DNA from: JACCTI01 sp051005695
GTDB lineage: Bacteria > Verrucomicrobiota > Verrucomicrobiia > Chthoniobacterales > UBA10450
Assembly (NCBI GenBank): GCA_051005695.1
Contig: JBPCJC010000038.1
Coordinates: 35,595-99,594, forward strand
Length of the DNA: 64,000 nt
Direction: 5' to 3'
The notes under the pieces were generated by a model that saw only the letters and a list, made by a program, of their open reading frames with translations, did not search any database and was not told where the DNA came from. Of the stretch, positions 1-11,169 are shown one piece after another. How positions within the stretch are numbered: the first letter of the stretch is position 1; each line of letters starts with the position of its first letter. Both the position numbers and the translations under genes were made by a program.

Positions 1-129
1 GTCAACGGATTACCGAGGGAAAAGCCGATTTATGTAGAGTTTTTGCGCGGCGATCACTAAACTTTTTCCCCTTTCCGCCTGCTAGGAAAATTGCCGCGCC
101 CCGCCTGCACGGTCGAGGGATTGGTGATC

Positions 130-202
<73 letters not shown>

Positions 203-329
203 GATCTCCAAGCGAACACCTTCGCGCCCCAGCGGGCAAAGGCGAAGAATTACCCGCAGTTGCCATCGTTCCGCCGTTTCCGCAAGATGCCACTCGCTCC
301 CGGGGCGCGACCGAGAACGAGAAGAACGC

Positions 330-2201
330 GTGATCAAAACCAGAAGCCCACTCAATTTCGCTCCAGCGAGCGCCGTGCCGATCTGGCGTTCTCAGGGCGC
401 GGAGGTAACCGATGGCGGCGTGCGCTATCGCACCTGGTGCAAACATGAGTCTGCGACCGTGCGCGTGATCGACGAGAATGAGCAGAACTTGCGCGAACTG
501 AAACTCGCGCCCGCCGGCGGCGGTTATTTCAGCGCGTTCGATGAACTCGGAGCCGCAGGAGATCTTTACCGTTATCACTTCGGCGAAAGTGCGGGCTGGC
601 CGGATCCCGCGTCGCGTTGGCAACCGTCCGGTGTTCACGGCCCGTCAATGGTGATTGATCCGACGCGTTTTCGTTGGAGCGACGAGGCCTGGATGCCGAC
701 CCTCCCCTCGGAGTTAATCATCTACGAACTGCACGTGGGCACGTTTACGGATGCCGGGGATTTTCGCGGCGTGATCAGCAAACTCGATCACCTCGCAGAA
801 CTGGGAGTGAACGCGATCGAACTCATGCCGGTGGCGGATTTTCCCGGTGATCGTAATTGGGGTTACGACGGCGTCGCGCTTTATGCTCCCGCGCGGGCCT
901 ACGGACATCCGGATGATTTGCGCTCGTTAGTCCAAGCGGCGCACGCGCATGGACTGACCGTGATTCTCGACGTGGTTTACAATCATCTCGGCCCGGACGG
1001 AAATTATCTCGGGGTTTTTCACGATCGCTATTTCAACCCCAACCATCAGACGCCCTGGGGAGCGGGGCTCAATTTCGTCGAGCCCGCGGTGCGCGAATTT
1101 TTCGCCGAGAATGCCACTTACTGGGCGCGCGAATTTCACATCGATGGGTTCCGTCTCGATGCGACCCACGCGATCGTTGATCACTCCGCGCCACACATCC
1201 TCGCCGAAATCACCGAGCGAATCGCCGACGAAGGCGGCTTCGCGATCGCCGAGGACGAACGCAACGAACCCGCGCTGCTACGATCGCGGAACGACGCCGG
1301 GCTCGGTTTCGCGGGCTGCTGGTCGGATGATTTCCATCACGTCATCCGCGTTATCCTCACCGGAGAACGCGAAGGATATTACGGAAATTTCGAGGGCACT
1401 TCGGGCGAACTCGCGGAGACGCTCGAGCACGGCTGGCTTTTTCGCGGACAGAAGCGACACGACGGAAAATTTCGCGGCGGGACTTCGGGCGGATTCGATC
1501 CCGCGCAGTTCGTTTATTGCATTTCCAATCACGACCAAACCGGCAATCGCGCGTTCGGCAGACGGCTCGGCCATCTCATCGAACCGGCCGCTTACCGCGC
1601 CGCGTCCGCGTTGCTCTGTTTAGTACCCTATACGCCGATGCTGTTCATGGGTCAGGAGTGGTCGGCCTCCACGCCCTTCCAGTTTTTTACCGATCATCGG
1701 GACGACCTCGGCAAACTGGTGACCGCCGGACGGCGTCAGGAATTTCGCGACTTCGCCGCGTTTCGCGACCCGGAGCTGCTGGCAAAAATTCCCGACCCGC
1801 AGTCCAAAGATACTTTCACGCGCTCAAAGCTCGCCTGGGATGAACTCGAGAATGCGGCGCACGCACAAACCTTGCAGCTTTATCGTGATTGCCTCGCGCT
1901 TCGCCGCAACCACCCGGCCTTGCGCAACCGAGCGCGCGAGAACTGGAGCGTGCACGAACTCGAGCAGGGAATCATCGCGCTCGCCTTTCTACCCGAGCAT
2001 CGGATCGACTGCGTGGTCCTGATTGATCTGGTCGGCGGACATCAGCCGCCAAGTCTGCATCGCGCGGGCCTCGGGTCTAACGAGCAAACCTGGGAGCCGC
2101 TGCTTTCGTCGAACGACACCGCTTACGGCGGCAACGGCGAGCTTTCCTTCGAGCTTCCGACGGTCCTGGTTGTGCAGCCGAACACTGCCTCGGTCGCGTA
2201 G
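330..2201 (+). CDS. treZ: malto-oligosyltrehalose trehalohydrolase
   Basis: This 623-residue GH13 enzyme matches TreZ, which releases trehalose from maltooligosyl trehalose made by TreY. An N-terminal E-set/CBM48-like region (about 1-110) precedes the TIM barrel. Visible GH13 regions are DVVYNHLGPDGNYL (about 214-227), the nucleophile region DGFRLDATH with Asp277, the acid/base region AEDERNE with Glu308, and SNHDQTGN with Asp402. MGQEW later in the barrel is also typical. The start is GTG at 330. No treY or treS lies in the window, so the rest of the pathway must be elsewhere. A GTTAGGC motif follows the stop by 8 bp. Confidence 0.9.
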   Translation: MIKTRSPLNFAPASAVPIWRSQGAEVTDGGVRYRTWCKHESATVRVIDENEQNLRELKLAPAGGGYFSAFDELGAAGDLYRYHFGESAGWPDPASRWQPSGVHGPSMVIDPTRFRWSDEAWMPTLPSELIIYELHVGTFTDAGDFRGVISKLDHLAELGVNAIELMPVADFPGDRNWGYDGVALYAPARAYGHPDDLRSLVQAAHAHGLTVILDVVYNHLGPDGNYLGVFHDRYFNPNHQTPWGAGLNFVEPAVREFFAENATYWAREFHIDGFRLDATHAIVDHSAPHILAEITERIADEGGFAIAEDERNEPALLRSRNDAGLGFAGCWSDDFHHVIRVILTGEREGYYGNFEGTSGELAETLEHGWLFRGQKRHDGKFRGGTSGGFDPAQFVYCISNHDQTGNRAFGRRLGHLIEPAAYRAASALLCLVPYTPMLFMGQEWSASTPFQFFTDHRDDLGKLVTAGRRQEFRDFAAFRDPELLAKIPDPQSKDTFTRSKLAWDELENAAHAQTLQLYRDCLALRRNHPALRNRARENWSVHELEQGIIALAFLPEHRIDCVVLIDLVGGHQPPSLHRAGLGSNEQTWEPLLSSNDTAYGGNGELSFELPTVLVVQPNTASVA

Positions 2202-2228
2202 TCTACTTGTTAGGCAAAACCGACTAGC

Positions 2229-2891
2229 GTGGCCACGAAGAGCAAACACCTCGATCAACCCGAGCCGCGCTGGCAGGCTCTGCTCGCGCTCCTCGCGGTC
2301 GGCGGAATCAATCTCGCCTTGCCCTCATGGCTCAGCTTTACCCCCCGCTGGGTTTTGCCGACGGTCGTTCTGGCGCTCTTGGTACCGTCGGTAATCACGC
2401 ATCGCACGCGGCGTTTTCATTGGAACCACATTCTCGGCGTGCTCATCAGCGGCATCATTACCATTGCCTTGATCGGCTCGGTCGTCCTCCTGGTCGGCGG
2501 GCTGGCGATGCATAAAGAAAAAGGGATAGCGCTCCTGATTTCCGGCGCGGAACTCTGGTTGAGCAATGTCCTCGTATTTTCCCTCTGGTATTGGCGGCTC
2601 GACGGCGGTGGGCCTAACGAACGCGAAACCAATCCGCAATTTGGCAGCCACAGTTTCGTTTTTCCGCAGATGCAGATCGAAAAATCCGAGCGCACCCGTT
2701 TCGGTGTCAGCGAGAAATGGCGACCGAGTTTCGCCGATTATCTTTTCATCGCGATGATGCCAAGCGCGACCTTTGGCCCGACTGATTCTCCGGTGCTGCG
2801 GATTTGGGCGAAAGTTTTCACCATGATCCAGGTACTGATTTCGCTCACCATCGTGGTCCTGCTAATTTCGCACGCGGTCGGTGCGATTTAG
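2229..2891 (+). CDS. multi-pass membrane protein, DUF1345-like
   Basis: A 220-residue inner-membrane protein with about five hydrophobic segments (near 20-60, 68-95, 100-120, 165-180 and 192-218). The C-terminal part ADYLFIAMMPSATFGPTD followed by a lysine-containing stretch and a long hydrophobic end resembles the DUF1345 family, whose function is unknown. The start is GTG at 2229, 27 bp after treZ, so it may be co-transcribed. It ends one base before the convergent gene at 2893. Confidence 0.7.
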   Translation: MATKSKHLDQPEPRWQALLALLAVGGINLALPSWLSFTPRWVLPTVVLALLVPSVITHRTRRFHWNHILGVLISGIITIALIGSVVLLVGGLAMHKEKGIALLISGAELWLSNVLVFSLWYWRLDGGGPNERETNPQFGSHSFVFPQMQIEKSERTRFGVSEKWRPSFADYLFIAMMPSATFGPTDSPVLRIWAKVFTMIQVLISLTIVVLLISHAVGAI

Positions 2892-2892
2892 C

Positions 2893-3432
2893 TTATTTTC
2901 CAGGGCTCGCGGAAGCGCCAGTTGCCGGAGCCACCGTCGTCGCCGGACTAATGTTTTTCGGTTGCTCGCTGAATTCTCTCTTCAAATCTTCCATCACCGG
3001 CGCGAGATCGCGCTGGCGTTTTTCCCGCAATTCCTGGCGTAGTCCGCGCTCGATCTTCCGGCGTTCCTGCAGATAACGCCGCTCGAATAATTCGCGTTTC
3101 TCCGCTTCCAATTTCAGGCCGGATTGGTTGAGCGCCGCGTCGGCTTCGCGGCGGATCCGTTCGCGTCGAGTGATTTCTCGGTCACGCAAAGCCCGCTGCT
3201 CCTCCGGTGGCAGACTCAGCCAGCGCTCGGCGTTCGAGCGAAACCGTTGCCGATCTTCCGGTGACATTTGCCGCCATCGCTCCTGCGCGGGGCGAAAAAA
3301 ACGTCCGCCGCCGCCGCGCCCACCGCGCCGCCCGCCACCGCCCGCAGGAGGCTGCGCGGTCGCCGGTTCAGCCAGGCAAACACCAAACGCCGCGGCCAGT
3401 GCTAGAGCGACAAAGATTCTTTTTCTGTCCAT
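2893..3432 (-). CDS. exported Arg/Gly-rich protein, DUF3106-like
   Basis: A 179-residue protein with a clear signal peptide (about 1-26, ending near ATAQ), then a Gly/Arg-rich stretch and a charged helical region with WRQMSPEDRQRF and WLSLPPEEQRAL. These W-x-x-[ML]-x-P-E-x-R repeats are typical of DUF3106, a periplasmic family of unknown role. The C-terminal half is probably coiled coil. Its start overlaps the end of the upstream one-span membrane protein by 31 bp, so the two are probably translated together. Confidence 0.65.
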   Translation of the reverse strand: MDRKRIFVALALAAAFGVCLAEPATAQPPAGGGGRRGGRGGGGRFFRPAQERWRQMSPEDRQRFRSNAERWLSLPPEEQRALRDREITRRERIRREADAALNQSGLKLEAEKRELFERRYLQERRKIERGLRQELREKRQRDLAPVMEDLKREFSEQPKNISPATTVAPATGASASPGK

Positions 3433-3764
3433 ACATTGTCGTCCTCGCTCGCGAGCAGATCGTCGAGATCGGCGACAACGTCGTAATCCTGCGGATCAAT
3501 ATTGGCCACCGCCTCAGGAGGATCATCCGCGGCCACGACCGCCTTTTTCGGAAGATGAATCGACATGCTCGCGACCACCAGCGCGAGCGCGAGTCCGCTT
3601 GCTGGAATCAGGCGCTTCGGCTGCAGCCACCGCGCAAGGCGCTCACGCCAGTCCGGTTCCCGGCGAATCTGGCGAAGGACATTGCGCGCAAAAAAGGGCG
3701 AGACCGCGGGCGTGCTCGCTTTCCCGAGGAGGTCCCATAAATCCTGATCGTCTTCGCGCTTCAT
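3402..3764 (-). CDS. single-span membrane protein, possible anti-sigma-like partner
   Basis: The open frame is longer, but the likely start is the ATG at 3764, giving 120 residues; the upstream part reads into the rpoD 3' flank. It has a cytoplasmic N-terminus of about 45 residues, one hydrophobic segment (about 50-66, PASGLALALVVASM) and an acidic C-terminus rich in Asp. It lies 70 bp after rpoD and overlaps the DUF3106-like gene. A one-span protein plus a small exported helical protein is an arrangement seen beside ECF sigma genes, but no ECF sigma gene is here and no zinc-binding anti-sigma motif is visible. Confidence 0.6.
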   Translation of the reverse strand: MKREDDQDLWDLLGKASTPAVSPFFARNVLRQIRREPDWRERLARWLQPKRLIPASGLALALVVASMSIHLPKKAVVAADDPPEAVANIDPQDYDVVADLDDLLASEDDNVWTEKESLSL

Positions 3765-3834
3765 CGTCTTCAGCAATTGAACGTTCCCGCGCTGGGAAAG
3801 TTGCGCGACCGCTTCGGATTCGGCAAGCCCGCTC

Positions 3835-5664
<1,830 letters not shown>

Positions 5665-5724
5665 AACTTGGTGCTGTTAGAGGAAGTGCTTTTCCGACCG
5701 TGGTTGTTCGGCTTCTCAGTCCCT

Positions 5725-7560
5725 TCAGAGTCCAGTTCCCTGGTCGAGCACACGGGCAGACGAAAGCGCGGAAAGTTCATCGAGTTGCTTCTTGAGGTCA
5801 ATAATTTCTTTCTGCAGCTTCGTTAATTCTCCCGCGCTCAGTTGCGGTAACTTCATTCGGCCCTCGGCAATTTGCAGTTGCCGACGCACTGCCGCCTGCT
5901 GCAAACCACGCCACCAGTCTCTAGCCACTGCCGCGCCATTCGGGGGCATTTTTTGCACGAGCCACGAAGAAATCAGCGCTTCATCTTCCGGTGCCAGCGA
6001 CGACATGAAGACATTGATCGACGCCGAATCTTCCGGGCGCAGATCACTCGTTAGAATTATCCGGAGCAAGCCCGTGTCTGGCGTTTGCGCAAGCACTTCG
6101 CGCCAATTCTCCTCGAGCAAAAAAGCGCGCGCTTCGCCGTCGCGCAACGCCAGCAGACAAAGCATCGCCACATCGTGACGCGGCGCCGCGCTCGGCTCCG
6201 CCGCCGTCCGCCCTTCGCTGCCGCTCTGCATCCGCTCGCGATTGGGCCGCGCCAGGAGCGCTTCGAAATCGCGCGGCGGCACCCCCAGACGCGCGCTGAC
6301 TTTGTTCGCGACCGCCCCGCGCATGATCGGGTCGTGCACTCGCGCCACCGTTTCCGCGAGTTTGCGCGCCAGGTTCATTTTCGCGCCTAACGAGTTCAAA
6401 TCCGTCGCCGCCGTTTCCCGCTCGATCCAGAAATCGAAGAAATCGCGCGCGCCCTCGATCCGCTTTTCGAATTCCGCTTTCCCCTGCCGGCGGACGATGG
6501 AATCCGGATCTTCCCCTGCCGGCATCTCTGCGATGCGGACCACGAGGTCGTTTTGCAAAAGCGATTCCAGCGAACGCTCGGCCGCTTTTTGCCCGGCGGC
6601 ATCGGCGTCAAAACAAAGCACCACTTCCTCCACGAAACGCTTCAGGATGCGCGCCTGATTTTCGGTGAAGGCCGTCCCTTGCGGCGCGACCACATTAGCA
6701 ATTCCGGCTTCGTAAAGAGTGATCAAATCCAATTGTCCTTCACAGACAATTGCGGAATTCGCCTCGATCAACGGACGTTTAGTTTTGTGCAGGCCGAAAA
6801 GAATATTGCCCTTTCGAAAGAGCGGCGTCTCCGGCGAGTTCAAATATTTTGCGGTTTCGCTCTCGTTATTCAGCACCCGCCCGCTGAACGCGATCACTTC
6901 GCCGACATCATTGCAGATCGGGAAAATGATCCGGCCGCGGAAACGATCGTAAACTTCTGCTTCGTTAGGCCGCTCTTCGTCGCGCGGTTTCACCAAACCG
7001 CTTTGCAAAATTTGCGCGCGCCGATAGCCGGCGTCGAGAGCCCAGTTCAGACACGCGTCCCAGCTCTCCGGCGCGAAACCAATCTGCCAGTTGCCCGCAA
7101 TTTGCCGATCGATCCCGCGCTCTTTCAAATATTCCCGCGCCGGTTTCGCCCATTCACGCTTAAGCAAATTTTCGTGAAACCATTCCGCCGCTTCCGCGTG
7201 CAATTGCAGCAGCGTGCGCCGCGTTTCGTGGGCTCGATCCTCGTCCCCACCGCTCGCGCTCCGTTCCTCGATCACTGGAATCCCGACGCGTGCGGCCAGC
7301 TTTTTCACGGCCGATGGGAAATCGAGATGCTCGTAATCCATCACGAAACGGAAAACGCTCCCGCCCGCGCCGCAGCCGAAACAATGAAACGTCTGCCGCT
7401 GTGGGCTGACGTTGAAGGACGGCGATTTCTCCTGATGAAATGGGCAGAGCGCCTTGAAACTCGCCCCCGCGCGTTTCAGCGGAAAGTACGAACCGACCAC
7501 CTCCACGATGTCGTTGGCGGCGGCGATTTGCTCGATGTTTTCAGTCGGGATTGTGCCCAT
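5725..7560 (-). CDS. dnaG: DNA primase DnaG
   Basis: A 611-residue primase that makes RNA primers at the replication fork. The N-terminal zinc ribbon is complete (Cys39, His42, Cys60, Cys63). The catalytic core and TOPRIM domain follow, with CEGQLD and CFDADAAGQKA; the usual EGYMD is EGQLD here. The C-terminal helicase-binding part is less conserved. ATG at 7560 shares its CAT/ATG bases with the divergent nfeD-like start at 7559, leaving no intergenic space. It is probably co-transcribed with rpoD. Confidence 0.95.
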   Translation of the reverse strand: MGTIPTENIEQIAAANDIVEVVGSYFPLKRAGASFKALCPFHQEKSPSFNVSPQRQTFHCFGCGAGGSVFRFVMDYEHLDFPSAVKKLAARVGIPVIEERSASGGDEDRAHETRRTLLQLHAEAAEWFHENLLKREWAKPAREYLKERGIDRQIAGNWQIGFAPESWDACLNWALDAGYRRAQILQSGLVKPRDEERPNEAEVYDRFRGRIIFPICNDVGEVIAFSGRVLNNESETAKYLNSPETPLFRKGNILFGLHKTKRPLIEANSAIVCEGQLDLITLYEAGIANVVAPQGTAFTENQARILKRFVEEVVLCFDADAAGQKAAERSLESLLQNDLVVRIAEMPAGEDPDSIVRRQGKAEFEKRIEGARDFFDFWIERETAATDLNSLGAKMNLARKLAETVARVHDPIMRGAVANKVSARLGVPPRDFEALLARPNRERMQSGSEGRTAAEPSAAPRHDVAMLCLLALRDGEARAFLLEENWREVLAQTPDTGLLRIILTSDLRPEDSASINVFMSSLAPEDEALISSWLVQKMPPNGAAVARDWWRGLQQAAVRRQLQIAEGRMKLPQLSAGELTKLQKEIIDLKKQLDELSALSSARVLDQGTGL

Positions 7561-9028
7561 GCGGGTTCCACTTTTCGCTCGTTCAGCGGCCAGCAGGTGG
7601 CAAAGTAATCCGGTGCGGCCTCGCTTCCATCAGAACCTCGGGAAACTCCTGCTCGCGTTTGCGGTTTTCATTTCTTCGATGGGTTACGCGCGCGCCGCCG
7701 AGCAAATCAGCAAGGGCGACATCGTCGTCGTGCCGCTGGAAGGCGAAGTCTCGCCGCCGATGTTTCTCTTTCTTCGTCGCGCACTGAAGAGCGCCGAAAG
7801 CTCCGGTGCTTCCGCGATTGTTTTTGAGATGAATACCTACGGCGGCCGGCTCGATAGCGCGGAGGAAATTACCAACCTGCTCAATCACGCGACCATCCCG
7901 ACTTACACTTTCATTAATACCAACGCCGGTTCCGCGGGCGCGCTCATCGCTTTGGCCACGCACTATATCTATATGGCGCCGGTCAGTGCGATCGGTGCCG
8001 CCGCTCCGATCCAAGCAACTGGCGAAGATCTCGGGTCGACGGCGAAAGACAAAACCATTTCCTATTGGTCCGCGCTCATTCGCGGCTCCGCCAATCGCAA
8101 CGAGCACAATCCGGATGTCGGCGAAGCCTTCATGAACAAGGAGAAGGAAGTAAGAATCGGCGAGCGCGTGCTGCATCCGAAGGGTTCGCTCCTGACGCTG
8201 AGCGCGCAGGAAGCGGCCGCGCGTTACGACGGGAAACCGCTGCTCGCGGAAGGAATCGCGGAATCCATTCCCGAGCTGGTGCAAAAAGCGGGACTGACCG
8301 GCGGGGTGGTTTCGATTTCACCCAGCGGCTTCGAGCGCCTGGCCGTTTGGATCACGACGCTCGCGCCCTTGCTCTTGTTAGGCGGAATTCTCGGCGCTTA
8401 CATCGAGTTCAAGCTCCCGGGGTTCGGCATTTTCGGCATCAGCTCGATTCTCTGCTTCACGCTCTTCTTTCTCGGGCATTACCTCGCCGGGCTTGCGGGC
8501 TGGGAAGTGGTCGCGCTTTTTGTTTTAGGAGTGCTTCTCGTCTTGGCGGAAATTATTTTCTTCGCGCACTCCACCATCATCGTCGGAGTGGTGGGCATTT
8601 TGCTCATGCTCGGGTCGCTCCTCTGGGCGATGATTGATCGTTATCCCGGCCAGACTTTTTTTCCGACCGGGCCGATGCTGCGGGTGCCCGTAATGAATCT
8701 TCTTTTCGCCATGATCGCTTCCGCGATCGCGATGGTCATCCTGGCACGCTTTCTCCCGCGAACGAGCCTTTACCGGCGTTTCATTCTCTCCGCGGACATT
8801 CCCTCCGGGCCGTCGCTCGCGAGCGCCCCGCGGCAATTTCCCGCCGCGCTTGGGGTCTCGTTAGGCGCAACCGGGATTGCCCTCACGACTCTGCGCCCGA
8901 GTGGGAAGGCGCGCTTCGGCGATCAAATTGTCGATGTGCTCACCGAAGGCGATTTCATTCCCGCGCAGACTTCGGTCGCGATCATTTCCACCGACGGGAT
9001 GCGCGTGGTGGTGAAAGCAGCCGCCTAA
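7559..9028 (+). CDS. NfeD-type membrane-bound ClpP-class serine protease
   Basis: A long-form NfeD protein. A signal segment (AFAVFISSMG..ARA) is followed by a ClpP-like protease domain with a Ser in NAGSAGALIA, a membrane domain of several spans (about residues 255-420) and a C-terminal NfeD OB-fold. These proteins are thought to act in membrane quality control, often with stomatin-like partners; none is adjacent. The start is uncertain: ATG at 7559 gives 489 residues, but a GTG or the ATG at 7680 would place the signal peptide closer to the N-terminus. It overlaps thiS convergently by 4 bp. Confidence 0.85.
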   Translation: MRVPLFARSAASRWQSNPVRPRFHQNLGKLLLAFAVFISSMGYARAAEQISKGDIVVVPLEGEVSPPMFLFLRRALKSAESSGASAIVFEMNTYGGRLDSAEEITNLLNHATIPTYTFINTNAGSAGALIALATHYIYMAPVSAIGAAAPIQATGEDLGSTAKDKTISYWSALIRGSANRNEHNPDVGEAFMNKEKEVRIGERVLHPKGSLLTLSAQEAAARYDGKPLLAEGIAESIPELVQKAGLTGGVVSISPSGFERLAVWITTLAPLLLLGGILGAYIEFKLPGFGIFGISSILCFTLFFLGHYLAGLAGWEVVALFVLGVLLVLAEIIFFAHSTIIVGVVGILLMLGSLLWAMIDRYPGQTFFPTGPMLRVPVMNLLFAMIASAIAMVILARFLPRTSLYRRFILSADIPSGPSLASAPRQFPAALGVSLGATGIALTTLRPSGKARFGDQIVDVLTEGDFIPAQTSVAIISTDGMRVVVKAAA

Positions 9029-9225
9029 CCGCCCGCGACCACGCGGATGAATTCCACCTGATCGGCTTCGGCCAGACGCCGCTCCGTCCATTCGCGCTGA
9101 TGCAGCGCGATGCCGTTATGCTCGATCAGAATGCTGTTCGGATGCAGCTGATAGCGCGCGGCCAGCTCGGCCACAGTTTTCGCGCCGCGGGTGTCCGCGA
9201 ACTCGCCGTTTAAACGTACGGTCAT
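9025..9225 (-). CDS. thiS: ThiS-family sulfur carrier protein
   Basis: A 66-residue beta-grasp protein beginning MTVRLNGEF and ending VVAGG. The C-terminal Gly-Gly is the adenylation and thiocarboxylation site of ThiS, the sulfur donor for the thiazole of thiamine. The ATG at 9225 overlaps the thiH stop (ATGA), so the two are coupled. Its stop overlaps the convergent protease gene. The activating enzyme ThiF and thiazole synthase ThiG are not beside it. Confidence 0.88.
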   Translation of the reverse strand: MTVRLNGEFADTRGAKTVAELAARYQLHPNSILIEHNGIALHQREWTERRLAEADQVEFIRVVAGG

Positions 9226-10346
9226 GAGGCGAGCAGCGCCTGGTCCCAATCTTTCCAGACCGGCTCAAACCCGCGACTGCGGAGCGTGGTCGCGATTTCC
9301 GAAGGCGAACGTTCGTCGCTAATCGCGAACTGGCCGGTGGCGATCTGGTCGAGTCCATTCTCGAATTCCGGGGCGACGATTTTTCCGCGGACGGTCAGGT
9401 GCAAATTCCGTGAGCCCTGGCCGGTGTAACCGCCAGGCTCGGTGTGGCTGCCCGCGCTCATCGTGGTCACGCCTAACGAGACCAAGGCATCGCGCAAGGG
9501 CGCTCGTTCGCGCGTGCTCAGGACGATCCCAAGTTGCGGGAACGAAATTCGCAGCGCGCAAATTAACTGCGCGAGTTCGCGATCGGTCATGCTGAAGCGC
9601 GGCGCGAAACCGCCGGCCGCCGGCCGCAGCCGCGGCAGGCTGACGCTGATCTGCGCCTGCCAGCAACGCTTAAGCAAATACTCGACGTGGGCGGCGAGGG
9701 TGATGGCTTCGCTCTGCCAGGGCGCGAGGCCGAAGAGCGCGCCGATTCCGATTCGCCGAAAACCGGCGTCGTAACCGCGCTCTGGACAATCGAGCCGCCA
9801 GGTGAAATCGCGCTTCGGCCCCGAAGTGTGCATCTCCGCGTAAACCGCGCGGTCGTAGCTCTCCTGGTAAACCACCAAGGCCTCGGCCCCTGCCCTAACG
9901 AGTGGTTGATATTCGGCCGTCTCCATCGGGCCGACTTCGATCGCGATCGAAGAAAAATCCGGGGCCAGGCTGCGGACGCAATCCGTCAGATAACTGCCGC
10001 TGACAAATTTCGGATGCTCGCCCGCGACCAGCAGGATTTGCCGGAAACCCTCCGCCGAAAGATGGCGCGCTTCCGCGATCACCTGCTCGTGGTCTAGGGT
10101 CACGCGCAGGATGAGATTGTCGCGCGAGAAACCGCAATAGCGGCAATTGTTAATGCACTCGTTAGACAAATAAAGCGGCGCGAAGAGTCGCATCGTCCGG
10201 CCGAAATTCTGCAGAGTCAGACTGCGCGATTTCTGCGCGAGCGCCTCCAGCTCGGCGTCGCTCTTCGGCGCGAGCAAACGCTCAAACTGCTGGAGCAGCG
10301 GAGATTTCTCCAGCGGCAGTTGATCGAGGATCGCGGCGAATGACAT
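9222..10346 (-). CDS. thiH: 2-iminoacetate synthase ThiH
   Basis: A 374-residue radical-SAM enzyme that cleaves tyrosine to dehydroglycine for the thiamine thiazole. The cluster motif CX3CX2C is complete at Cys64, Cys68 and Cys71 (NECINNCRYCGF). The ThiH/BATS-like C-terminal region is present, with SAGSHTEPGGY. The start is ATG at 10346; the open frame continues upstream without family similarity. It is an anaerobic-type route, the alternative to ThiO. Only thiS follows; a thiG is missing from the usual position. No TPP-riboswitch core is visible in the 86 bp before it. Confidence 0.92.
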   Translation of the reverse strand: MSFAAILDQLPLEKSPLLQQFERLLAPKSDAELEALAQKSRSLTLQNFGRTMRLFAPLYLSNECINNCRYCGFSRDNLILRVTLDHEQVIAEARHLSAEGFRQILLVAGEHPKFVSGSYLTDCVRSLAPDFSSIAIEVGPMETAEYQPLVRAGAEALVVYQESYDRAVYAEMHTSGPKRDFTWRLDCPERGYDAGFRRIGIGALFGLAPWQSEAITLAAHVEYLLKRCWQAQISVSLPRLRPAAGGFAPRFSMTDRELAQLICALRISFPQLGIVLSTRERAPLRDALVSLGVTTMSAGSHTEPGGYTGQGSRNLHLTVRGKIVAPEFENGLDQIATGQFAISDERSPSEIATTLRSRGFEPVWKDWDQALLAS

Positions 10347-10432
10347 CGAGGGGGAATTTCGCGGCGGCGAAGGCGCTGCGCAAATCAGCACGCGGACTTC
10401 GCAGAGGGCGCGAGGCGCGCTAGTCTCGTTGA

Positions 10433-11104
10433 GTGAAGCCACCGAAGTTTGTTCCCCTGCCCGCGCGACCAAAATTTTCCGACGAAGATCTCCGCCGGCG
10501 CGCCGCAGATTTCTACGCGCAAATGCAGCGGCGCCGGACGATCCGGAATTTTTCGGATCGGCCCGTGGCGCGGGAATTAATCGAAGATTGCCTGCGCGCT
10601 GGAGGCACGGCGCCGAGCGGCGCGAATTTGCAGCCGTGGCACTTTGCGGCCGTCTCCGATCCGGCGCTCAAGCACCAAATCCGAATCGCGGCGGAAGAGG
10701 AAGAGGAAGAATTTTACGAACACCGCGCGCCCGCGGAATGGCTGGAAGCTCTCGCCGCTTTAGGCACGGATTCGCACAAACCGTTTCTGGAAGTTGCGCC
10801 GTGGTTGGTCGCCATCTTCGCGCAGCCCTACGGATTGAGACCCGATGGCACCCGGATGAAACATTATTACGCGACCGAATCCGTGGGGATCGCGACCGGT
10901 TTCCTGATCGCGGCGCTGCATTCTGCCGGCCTCGCGACGCTGACGCACACGCCGAGCCCCATGGGTTTTCTCAATGGAATGCTCGGCCGGCCAGCGCACG
11001 AAAAACCATTTCTGCTCCTGGTCGTGGGGCATCCCGCAGCGGACGCGATGGTGCCGGACATCGAGCGAAAGTCGTTAGGCGAAATCAGCTCGTTCTTCGC
11101 ATGA
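10433..11104 (+). CDS. nitroreductase-family flavoprotein, iodotyrosine-deiodinase-like
   Basis: A 223-residue FMN-dependent nitroreductase-fold protein. The N-terminal RRTIRNFSDRPV motif is the usual FMN phosphate-binding arginine cluster, and APSGANLQPWHF is the second FMN contact. The middle (YATESVGIATGFLIAALH) and the lid-like insert EEEEEEFYEHRAP..W resemble the deiodinase/BluB side of the family. The substrate cannot be read from sequence. The GTG start at 10433 is divergent from thiH. A hairpin terminator follows directly. Confidence 0.8.
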   Translation: MKPPKFVPLPARPKFSDEDLRRRAADFYAQMQRRRTIRNFSDRPVARELIEDCLRAGGTAPSGANLQPWHFAAVSDPALKHQIRIAAEEEEEEFYEHRAPAEWLEALAALGTDSHKPFLEVAPWLVAIFAQPYGLRPDGTRMKHYYATESVGIATGFLIAALHSAGLATLTHTPSPMGFLNGMLGRPAHEKPFLLLVVGHPAADAMVPDIERKSLGEISSFFA

Positions 11105-11106
11105 AA

Positions 11107-11148
11107 CAAAAACGCCGGGAACACGTGCAGTGTCCCCGGCGTTTGTTT
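11107..11148. terminator. bidirectional hairpin terminator
   Basis: A near-perfect inverted repeat, ACGCCGGGAACAC..GTGTCCCCGGCGT, with a five-base loop (GTGCA). It is flanked by A-rich sequence on the left and GTTTGTTT on the right. It separates the convergent nitroreductase (+) and outer-membrane protein (-) genes and could serve both. Confidence 0.85.
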
Positions 11149-11169
11149 AAATGTTATCTGACGCTGGTC

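Noticed and set aside
10347..10432. TPP riboswitch before thiH
   Set aside because: No CTGAGA or ACCTGAT-type core is present in the short leader.
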